A stretch of DNA of 64,000 nt, from contig CAXHUL010000514.1 of the NCBI GenBank assembly GCA_964019695.1, forward strand, positions 62,001 through 126,000, written 5' to 3'. The first letter of the stretch is position 1; each line of letters begins with the position of its first letter. Shown piece by piece: positions 55,836 to 64,000 of this stretch. The notes beneath the pieces are model-generated. The model saw only the letters and a list, made by a program, of their open reading frames with translations. It searched no databases and was not told where the DNA came from. Source of the DNA: Loripinus fragilis. Its lineage: Eukaryota; Mollusca; Bivalvia; Lucinida; Lucinidae. A program made the position numbers and the translations under genes.

Positions 55836-56065
55836 ATGTTATATGGACACCATTTATAAGGTGGCCGCCATCTTTGTTTTCCAAAATATGCAGTCTATTT
55901 TAAATTGCATTATTTTAAGCTCATACATTTGCAAGCCAATTTGTTGTCTTCATTTATTTCCACTTATTTTGCAGTCAATCATACTAATTTGCCTCAAAAT
56001 TGTCATTTAGGCTTAGAAAACAGAAGATTTAGGAATAGTCTCAAGATGGCTGTCACATTTTGCAT

Positions 56066-56270
56066 CCAAAGGGAGCTCAGTGGCTCAATGGTAGAATGTT
56101 TGACTCTAGACCGAGGGGCCACGGGTTCTAGCCTCACCGGCGTCTCTGTGTTGTGGTCCTTGAGCAAGACACATCTATCCTAGCTTAGTACTGATTCAAC
56201 CCAGGAAGACCCTTCCCTGTTTAATTGAAAGATTGTTGATGGGACGTAAAGAATCAAACAAACAAAAACT
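56066..56270 (+). mobile_element. tRNA-derived SINE with 10-bp target duplication
   Basis: Head 'gggagctcagtggctcaatg', B box 'gggttctagcctc', tail 'gggacgtaaagaatcaaaca'. CATTTTGCAT flanks it at 56056-56065 and 56271-56280. Confidence 0.9.
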
Positions 56271-56723
56271 CATTTTGCATTCTCAATAGTGGTGGTATAC
56301 CAACTTGACAAATTATGAATTTCCATGCAAAATCATAATGCAATTAAGTAGAAATAGCTACACAAACAAGGGACGAACTTATCAGACTTTATTTTTATTT
56401 TAAATTATTATAACATGGTATTCAAGATGGCTTTGTATTTAGTTTTAGAAAAAAAAAGAAACGCATTTTTACTTTCCATAGGTACATATTAGTTATGAAA
56501 ATGAGTTTCAAGAAATGATTATATTTAATGAATTAGGATAGTAAAGGGGACATCCAACCTGTCATCCACAATGGTTGCCAAATTTGGTTTTAGACACTTA
56601 TAAAGATGTTGCTATTATGTGTGTTCTATATAAAATTGATATGATCGAAATGAGATACAAAGAACTTTTGTACTTATAGCAACTAAAACTGTCCTTTGTA
56701 GAATTGCCGTTGCATAAAATATT

Positions 56724-56924
56724 ATTTGTTTGCATCAGATTTTAGTGAAAAATCCTATAAAATCTGTAATAGAGATATCAAAGCTTCTTTTTGACCTTTC
56801 TCCTTCTCATCAAGTTACCATAGGCTTAAAAGGCTATATGTCTTCTAAAACTGTACACAATTTAAAAAAAAATGTACTTAGAACACAACCCTCCGTTTTC
56901 ACACACATCAACTTTTCAACTTGA
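56724..56924 (+). other. Unassigned short open frame
   Basis: About 65 codons ('KSVIEISKLLFDLSPSHQ', 'KTVHNLKKNVLRT'). It is not recognised and has no neighbouring coding sequence. It lies inside the 4.5-kb element and may be a remnant of its protein. Confidence 0.25.
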
Positions 56925-57660
56925 TCTTGTCAAATGACGTATTTGCTTTAGCCAGCTTTGTAAGGTTGTGTTGAAGATGTAGCTGGCACTATCATATCTA
57001 CTTGAAAGTAATCAAAGTTTATATTATTCTGAAGTCAATCCAATATATAATGTTGCAGACATCTTAGTTTATAGCCAAAGCTTCCCTCACCAAATGATTG
57101 CTAGTGAGTCGGGCATTTGATTCCATAATAGTGAAGTCCAAAAACCTCTTCAGTCTAGTTAGTTGAAACCAAAGCTTTTTGTCTATTTAGGTATGTAGGG
57201 TTTTTAAATGATGATGTTATTTTGCTCAGTATTTACAGTGATGGTCTTTTACAGCCCATGGAGCTTTGGCTAGGTGCCCCCACCGCATATGCAGTCGAAT
57301 CCCTGCCCTTGCTGTATCAATTCTTGCTTTTCGTGATTTATTGTTCACTGTGGTTATTCATTGACTAGTTAAACATTCGTCCTATAGATCGTTCTAAGGT
57401 AGTAGTGCTGTTGTGATTCTCATTTTATTATTATTGGTGTAAATGTGATTTGTATGTACTTTAATATACATGCATGTGAATGATTTTGCTTATGTTAAGG
57501 TAGCCTAGTAACCGCCTTCAAGGGGAGAGCTACATCACCACTGTATACTATCTATCTGTATATTTAGTTTTCCCCACTTTGATTTTTTAGGAAGAATGTT
57601 AGCTCTGATTGTACTAGTTTCTGGTCATTGCTATGATTTTACCTAGTATATAAGCAAAAA

Positions 57661-58480
57661 TGGGAATATCATGTCCGGAATGACGCAGGCCAACAGTCGC
57701 TATGTCAAGAAGCGTTGAAAGAAGCGTGGAAAAAGCATTATGAAGTTACTCAAATTCGAACTCTTTGGAATGCAGAAGGCATGCCAGAGTAAATCCCAGT
57801 TGAAGGACTGGCACAGTCGAGGTGTTTGACCTAATCTGCAACATAATCTCGAGTGTTAGTACAGAGTGAAATTGACAGTATGAACGTGGCAAAGGGGGTG
57901 CTCTGAACAGAGGCTTGAAGATAATTAAGCAATTAATAAGGGTGTTAGAGTGCATATTGGAGAGACATGTCAGGCAGAGAGTTGAGATTGACGAGATGCA
58001 GTGCAGATTTATGTCAGGCCATGGTGGCACTCCAGTTGTGGTCTTCATTTTAAGCCAGCTATAGAAGCTGCTCCTGACTTCTGACAAGCCATTCTACGGC
58101 ACATTCATTAACATAGAGAAGGACAGCAAGTAGCTAGTGTGCATGCTTTAAATCAACAAGTAGTTGGTGTGATAGATGAATGGCATGATCAAGGACATGA
58201 AAAGCAATTGGTAATTGTCGCAATGAGAAGTTTTTTGGTGTTGATGTTCATCGTGGCTCTGTTCTGACTCCACTGCTCTTAATTGTTAAGCAAGAGGCTC
58301 TAATCACGGAATTCAGAACAGACTGCACATAAATGCTGTTGTACAAATATGATCCGGTGATCAAGGCTGAGTCCATGGAGGAATTGCTAGTGATATTGGA
58401 TGCATGGAAGTATTGGAAGGAGAGGGCTCTTCATGTGATCATAATAATATGAAGTCATATACAATTAAAGTCGTCCCTTG
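57661..58480 (+). pseudogene. Decayed RTE-type LINE reverse transcriptase
   Basis: In shifting + frames the sequence reads 'WKKHYE', 'NYRGLKIIKQLIRVLECIL' with gaps, 'RVEIDEMQCRFMSGHGGTP', a worn 'FGV.VH.GSVLTPLLLIV' and 'AESMEELLVILDAWK'. These match the order of RTE/BovB-like reverse transcriptase blocks. Stops and frameshifts are frequent, and the catalytic YADD position reads YKYD, so it is dead. A minus-strand 113-codon frame here is only its shadow. Confidence 0.75.
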
Positions 58481-58482
58481 AG

Positions 58483-58797
58483 CTAAAGTGCACCAAATGC
58501 CTGTGGCACAACACTACTTAATGATGGAAGATGGAGGTGATAGCACCTGATAAAAACCTGAGGTAGGAGATCTGTAATCATATGGACATTCTCTACGCTA
58601 GAGACATCCTTGAGCTGCCTGCAGTCATACATTGCAAATGCACATGGCAGAAACTCCATAAACTTCTTAACCTTATGATCATCTGCTGCCCTTGACTCAA
58701 GACAGGTAGTAATAAAAATGCATTCATTGTTTTCTTTTTGTTGAGTGTATATTTCCAATACGTCCTTGATCATGAACAGTTCACTAGCATTATACAT
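58483..58797 (-). other. Unassigned 104-codon open frame
   Basis: No domain recognised. It overlaps the end of the RTE remnant on the other strand. It may be chance or a remnant of an unknown element protein. Confidence 0.25.
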
Positions 58798-59660
58798 TCT
58801 AGCTTGTGATGTCGAAAATGCCTAATAGCAAAAATGTATAGATTTATTTAGAATGAACAGCAAAAATTACCAATAAATAGGATTTTACTATTCGGCGGCC
58901 ATCTTGGATGCCATGCTTGAATTAACAGTTGAGAAAATTTCAAAATTACATATTATATATAAGAAAAGAACATTCATTGCTACTAAAGCAAATTTCACTC
59001 ATACAAATCTCAATGATATATTAATGTATAAAAAACGAAAACCATAAAATCATTCTTCTTTGGCAGCCATCTTGGATGCCATATTGTATCAAAGCTCTCT
59101 TATAAATTGTTCACAAATAACAAAGTCACATTTTGAGCCTTTCTATGCTTGGAACAGCTTGAATTTGATGCAATAATCTGAATTAAGTTCATTTTATGAT
59201 GTTTTCATAAAGCAAGCTTGATGTAACATATAAAATTGGCGGCCATCTTATAAAATGGCCACCATCTTGGATAATATGCCAATCTACATGTGATTTTAGA
59301 TAATTGCAAATGTTCTATTATTAAAATTCACACTTACACAAGCTTTAAATAAAAGTTTATTGCAAATGATACTCAACGTAACAGGCATTACATGAAAATA
59401 GGTCGCCATTTTGAAATTCAAGATGGCGGCCGTCAAGGTGCATTTCTGGCTTGGCACTGACCCTCAGAAATTTTGATAATTACTAATCTGGCCATGTACC
59501 AAGTTTCATGCTTTTATCATAAAGTGCACGATTTTTTCACATATCTGCCCCACTATCAAGGAAGTCATATTACATATTACTCCCTTATGTTCTTTATTGC
59601 ATACACTTTTAAAGGACAAGTGCAAGTGTTTGCAGGACAAGTGAAAATTGTAAGTCACTC

Positions 59661-60820
59661 GTCCTGCAGGACAAGTGCAATATTGAAATATTTTTGTCCC
59701 CTGCATGTCTGAAATTTTAGGGTAAATATGACAGGCTAAAAGTTTCTGGTAAAACTTATCAGATTTTGTTTAAAACAGAAGTAAATGGCTGAAGTATGTT
59801 GATAAAGTTGTAACATTTGAGATGTTTATTAATCAGGCCTCCAGTTAAGCGTGAGCTATTCAAAGACCGTTCGGTTTGGGGGGACGATAGGTTTGCTAGA
59901 TTCTGTCTGTGCAACCCTCCCTGCATCTGTCCGTCCATCAGTCACACTTCACCGGGTCATATCTCCTGCAAGGGTAGACAGCATTCATTATAACTTCACA
60001 TGATTCATTATAACTTCACATGATTATTATCTATAGCATGAAGACACCTAGCCACCAACAGGCCCCAAGATAAGAGTGAAACTGAAAATGGTGAAACTGA
60101 TGGATAAGAAAATAATCACAATTTCACGATTAAAGTTTTTGCTTAACTAGTCCTATGGACCAACACCCAAGGTCAAGGTCACAACTTAAACTAAAATGCT
60201 CTTATCCTGGGTTTCGTGTAGGGTCCATATCTTCTACAAATGTGTGCCAAATTCATGATAACTTCACATGATTATTACGGGTAGCATGAAGGTGTGTTGC
60301 GCACACATCTTAGCTACCAACTACCAAGGTCAATGAGACAGTTCTAAATTTGAGTACCCATAACATAAAAAATTATGTTTTGGTGAGAAATAAGAAAATC
60401 ATTTTTTTTATCACTGGTGAGAAATAAGAAAATATTTTTTTTTATCACACACTTCTATCACACACTTCTATCTGGATGCGGGACTGTGCACTTATAAGGG
60501 TGTTTATGGTATATGATTAGTAAGCTATGAAATTGCTAATTATCAATATAATCACCATGAGAAATCAAGGAAACTCCATCCAGCATTAATACAGGTTGAA
60601 AGTCTGTTCCTAATTACTTCTTTCTCTGTAAGTTTCCAACTGGCATATTTACACTCATCAATCAAACCTAAGCAGCAGCTGCTGTATCTTTTAGAAGACC
60701 CCCCTTTATAGTTGAGGGTTGCAATAGAAAGTATTTTTAGAAATCCAATGCTTGGGTCCGGTATTTTTTAAGGGGCCCAGTATATCCAACCTAAACTGTT
60801 TGCATGCTAGGTTCTTTTGT
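59661..60820. other. Intergenic, no gene seen
   Basis: 60150-60330 resembles the 'caaggtcaaggtcacaact' repeats. 60390-60475 has a local duplication of 'ggtgagaaataagaaaat'. No coding sequence is supported. Confidence 0.4.
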
Positions 60821-62340
60821 AGTAAGTAAGGTTGCAAAGATCAGGAATCGATACAATCAAGTACCACACCCGACCCAGGATACCAATGGGAAAGTGACAA
60901 ACTCACAGAAGACACCACAAACGAGAGCCAAGAGGTCAGCCCTTTCCCAGCAGGTGACCACGAAGCACATATAAACGGACGCGCACAAAACATAGCAAAC
61001 ACAAGACAGAACAAAAACATAAAAGATCCACAAAAGAAGTACCGCCTTGGAACGGTCAGTAAAATATTTTACTGGAGGGCTTAAACCGGTTTAACGGCGC
61101 CAACCTCACCCTTAATTCAGATGTGGATCAAGTCACATAGATATTTGGTTTGCATGAAAGACCCCTAACTTATCAACGCATCATCTCCTAAAACATATAA
61201 ATCAAGATATAACAAGGAGATAAAGCAAGGATAAGGACTCAACAGTAAATTAAACTGAATACCGGAGCAAAAGAAATCCAACAGGTAAACCCCGGTGGGC
61301 CCGACAAACAGCCAAAGCATCAGGCCCCTACCATCTCATCAATAGATAAGTCTTTAAGTCGGAACCATCATAGAGTCTGAAGTCCGACCCACCGGCGTGC
61401 AATTAAAGAGGAAAGCAAAGTTGCCAACTGTGATTGGGTTGACTACCAAGCATGCAGTCTGTTGCAATACATTAATGTTATAGCCAATCTTTTTATAATG
61501 GGAAATTATTTTAATGAACTGCGCTGAAAAATTATTAGAGCCAACAATCTTCTTCAACTTATACACCAAGTCACCATAGAAATCAGGTTCTGAAAGTCCT
61601 TGGCGCAAGAGAGATTTAAGTCCAACTTGGAATTTAGAAATCAAATCAAAGTATCGTCTATAAAATTTTGAAAATGTTTTGCGAAGTTTATGATACCGAT
61701 AGCCCTGTTTAAGAAGTTTCTGAGTTAACAATTTATTGCGGATGTTGAAGTCAGTAACATAGCTAGATGCTCTAGCAAAACGAATGAGTTGAGAGATATA
61801 GACTCCATAGGATGTAGAACGAGGAACATCACCATCTAAAAATGGGAAATTGACAATTTCAAAATCAAAGTCGTCACGTTTATCATAAATTTTGGTAGAA
61901 ACAATACCATTAGAAATTGACAAATGCAAGTCTAAAAATGCGGCTTCGGTATCAGAGGCATTGGCTTTATTAAGTTGGAGCTCTGTAGGGTATATTTGAC
62001 TAACCATATTTTCAAAATAAACATTATTAATATTTAAAATATCGTCCAAATATCTGGAAGTAGTGTTAAACGCATCAATAACATCAGCCTGCTTATCATC
62101 AGAAAGAGACATCATAAAGTCCCTTTCATAACAAAACAGGAATAAATCTGCAACCAGGGGAGCACAATTAGTGCCCATAGGAATTCCAACTACTTGTCTA
62201 TAGAGCTTGGTGCCAAATCGAATAAAAATGTTGTCCAACAAAAAGGTCAGCGCATCACATACATTTTGACATGACCATGCATGATATTTTTTAGGTTTTT
62301 CTGAAGTAAAAAATGCATTTCTGTCACTACATGCAAGGCC
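60821..62340 (-). mobile_element. Penelope-like retroelement, 5'-truncated copy
   Basis: On the minus strand a 329-codon open frame (62340-61354) is followed by a roughly 530-bp tail ending at AGTAAGTAAG (60821). Tail copies elsewhere are 12424-13001, 21228-21302, 45786-45990, 50120-50465 and 55781-55835. Confidence 0.85.
61354..62340 (-). CDS. Reverse transcriptase, partial, Penelope-like type
   Basis: The frame is open from a TAA at 62341-62343 down to the stop at 61354. The first Met (62241) is internal to the homologous region, since 'SDRNAFFTSEKPKKYHAWSC' upstream clearly belongs to the same protein. Domain order is a fingers segment 'FIRFGTKLYRQ', motif 'VGIPMGTNCAPLVADLFLF', the catalytic 'SRYLDDIL' (YxDD), then 'FLDLHLSISNG' and a thumb-like region. 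The role is copying the element RNA into DNA at the target. No GIY-YIG endonuclease follows; the protein ends 'GRTSDSMMVPT'. The N-terminal part is absent here, but a fragment of it survives at 38979-39250. The Penelope assignment rests on remembered motif style; the reverse transcriptase call is firm. Confidence 0.82.
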   Translation of the reverse strand, partial: GLACSDRNAFFTSEKPKKYHAWSCQNVCDALTFLLDNIFIRFGTKLYRQVVGIPMGTNCAPLVADLFLFCYERDFMMSLSDDKQADVIDAFNTTSRYLDDILNINNVYFENMVSQIYPTELQLNKANASDTEAAFLDLHLSISNGIVSTKIYDKRDDFDFEIVNFPFLDGDVPRSTSYGVYISQLIRFARASSYVTDFNIRNKLLTQKLLKQGYRYHKLRKTFSKFYRRYFDLISKFQVGLKSLLRQGLSEPDFYGDLVYKLKKIVGSNNFSAQFIKIISHYKKIGYNINVLQQTACLVVNPITVGNFAFLFNCTPVGRTSDSMMVPT

Positions 62341-62684
62341 TTATTTGCCCTCTGTTGATTTTTTTGGAGATTAACTTTTTCAAAAAATTCTTTAAAGAGT
62401 TACCATCAGAGTGTCAAGCACTTTGAATACAGATCAGGCCCAATTTGATCCCCAAACTGTTTTTAATTTTTAAGATAATCCGACTTCATTATCGGCAGAC
62501 TCAGTAAAGTGGTCTGGCAGAGAAATTCTAAAATAGAATAATACGGTATGGATGATGATTTGGACTAATCCTTCCTTACTTCTTAGTAAACAATAAAATA
62601 AAAGCTAGAAAAAATTAACAAAGATCTAATAGTCCATGATCAGGCTGCTGTCCTACGAGCCATCTGACGTGATACTTTTTTACT
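62341..62684. other. Intergenic, repeat-derived
   Basis: 62395-62510 resembles the core of the 35168-35320 MITE family ('gatcaggcccaatttgatcc', 'atcggcagac'). No gene. Confidence 0.4.
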
Positions 62685-62820
62685 TCCCAGTCAACAATAG
62701 GATATTTTCTCAGTTGAATCAGTACTAACTACTAAGTTTTGTTCATGGACACAACACAGTGACTCCGATGAGGCTTGAACGAGAGTCACCTCTGGATCTC
62801 AAGTCATGCACAATAACTGC
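62685..62820 (-). mobile_element. Degenerate SINE copy
   Basis: 'cttcccagtcaacaatagga', 'gttgaatcagtactaacta', 'acacaacacagtgactccga', 'tgaggcttgaacgagagtca' follow the SINE order. Confidence 0.7.
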
Positions 62821-62862
62821 CCTGCTTAGGCCAAACAAAAAATAAGTGTGTTTCAGGTTGGT

Positions 62863-62995
62863 TGGTGTTTTTGTTGCTTTACGTCCCAAGTCAACAGCTA
62901 TGGTCATTGCGGGACGGTCAGTTCACCTAGCCACACTTTTTCCTGGGCAGGCTCGAACAAGCGGATAACCAGTAATTCGTGCACATACTTTCGCT
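62863..62995 (-). mobile_element. SINE-related fragment, different body
   Basis: 'tttacgtcccaagtcaacag', 'ctatggtcattgcgggacgg', 'aggctcgaacaagcggata'. Matches the fragment at 38236-38309 and has a B-box-like 'ttcgagcct' on the minus strand. Confidence 0.6.
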
Positions 62996-63304
62996 TGTAA
63001 CTGACAACAACCCTTCTTGAATGAAATGGTGTGTTTCAGGTAACAAGTGTGTTTCAGGTAACATGTCTGAAAATTTTAAGAAGGGTAGGGACACCTTTTT
63101 TTTCTGGAAAAATATATAATTTTATGCATTTTGAAAGGCATTTCGCCTTTCAAAATGCGTACAATTATATTTGTTTATTTTTTCTAGAAACCTGAAAATA
63201 TCTTGTATAGGTAGGGTTGGGTTACCGTAAAAAACACAGGTATTTTTTTTTGGCCTTAGCTATTTTATTTGCACACACTTTTCCCGTCAGAGCCTATAAA
63301 TGGG

Positions 63305-63515
63305 AGAAACCCTGTCTTTGGGATTTTTAAGGATGGGACCCAAACTAGCCTGCTCTGAGCTATAGAGACTGGCTAGAAATTTGAAATTTCCCCTGTGACA
63401 AGTTTTGATATCATACTTTTTAAAGAGCAAACAATAAATGTGCTGATCAGAAAGTCGGGATGCGCAGGCTGGTCTGCGCAAACCCCAAAGACAGTTTTTT
63501 TTTGCGTCGAGGCCC
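63305..63515. mobile_element. MITE related to 42551-42773
   Basis: 'gagctatagagactggctag', 'gtgctgatcagaaagtcggg', 'atgcgcaggctggtctgcgc' and the end 'tttgcgtcgaggccc' parallel the copy at 42551. The left TIR is decayed. Confidence 0.7.
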
Positions 63516-64000
63516 ATGTGGTTCTTGCACTCAAAGCTTTGAATCTGGACATAGTGTGTCCCATTAGAACAAATCTGATTAAACAGTCATTTTTGCCAAA
63601 ATTTCATGTGTGGTCTTATTTTGTGCAAGAATCCGTTGAGGAATCAATGATACAGTTCAAAGCTTTCATCGGCTTAAAAATTAATTGAAACATTCAGATT
63701 TCTAGTTACTTTTTATATGTTATATGTTTTTTTAATAAGCTTCAATTCTAATATCTGTGTCCATGATGATTTTTTTAATCTATCAAATAGTGCACACAGA
63801 TGAGATGTAACATTCTGTTCCGCAAGCCAACATCCATCTTAGTCTTTGCTTTTTGTCAAATGTACACTGTACATGTGTATATGTAACTACAGCTTTCCCA
63901 TCAAGAAGACTTTTAAAATTTGTCCTTGAATATTTTCAACAATTTTTCAGTCTCTGACAGGGCTTTGCAATTTTTCATGCCATATTTAAAGTTATATTTC
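63516..64000. other. Intergenic, no gene seen
   Basis: Nothing supported; the window ends in ordinary AT-rich sequence. Confidence 0.4.

Larger units (their letters stand above)
55075..59660. mobile_element. About 4.5-kb element with inverted ends
   Basis: Left 'gcggatatgtaacaattttg' and 'aagcatgaaacttggtacat' (55130-55195), continuing to 'agggtcagtgccacgcc', is mirrored at 59440-59550 ('ggcttggcactgaccct', 'atgtaccaagtttcatgctt'). The interior repeats 'aagatggccgcc'-like motifs on both sides. A decayed RTE-type LINE, a SINE and a 55-bp Penelope-like tail are nested in it. No transposase was recognised. Confidence 0.65.

Noticed and set aside
57746..58087. 113-codon minus-strand frame
   Set aside because: It is the antisense shadow of the RTE-like remnant on the + strand.

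Overview
The window is eukaryotic, almost certainly animal. It is AT-rich, has no operon-like gene packing, and holds one large spliced gene with GT-AG introns amid dense interspersed repeats: tRNA-headed SINEs, LINE remnants, a Penelope-like retroelement family, many hairpin MITEs and foldback elements, and minisatellites. I think a bivalve mollusc is most likely. That rests on my general impression of such repeats, not on a search. Two runs of exactly 23 N (15547-15569, 54898-54920) are assembly gaps.

The only convincing host protein gene is a nine-exon serine/threonine kinase of the NIMA-related (NEK) type on the + strand, 35026-53888. The nine exons join in frame to exactly 1200 nt (399 residues plus stop), and every junction has a GT donor and an AG acceptor. 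Exons 1-6 encode the whole kinase domain. Exons 7-9 encode a basic, serine-rich tail. The lysine, the alpha-C glutamate, HRD, Asn and the metal-binding Asp are all present, but DFG reads Asp-Leu-Ala. Its introns are full of insertions. Its first exon follows directly after a 53-bp minisatellite, and its last exon lies in a 138-bp arm that is repeated in inverted orientation 0.5 kb downstream.

Region 1-35 kb has no supported host gene. It holds a LINE C-terminal remnant (1.8-2.7 kb); a sequence at 4037-4091 with every element of a hammerhead self-cleaving ribozyme; a nested foldback structure (5.7-8.7 kb) built around a 1.36-kb palindromic array; a 1.9-kb TIR element (13.0-15.0 kb); a 6-kb inverted-repeat element (21.3-27.3 kb) enclosing a LINE 3' end; and several hairpin MITEs. 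One MITE is an 86-bp near-perfect palindrome flanked by a 9-bp direct repeat.

Region 54-64 kb is again repeat territory. It holds a 4.5-kb element with inverted ends and many AAGATGGCCGCC-like motifs, a decayed RTE-type LINE inside it, and the best-preserved Penelope-like copy (60821-62340, minus), whose 3' end recurs, truncated, at six other places in the window.

The retroelements can be ordered by nesting. One Penelope-like tail is inserted into one copy of a tandem duplication whose sister copy preserves the empty site, and a 55-bp tail fragment has its own 9-bp target duplication. All family names come from motif reading alone; no database was searched.
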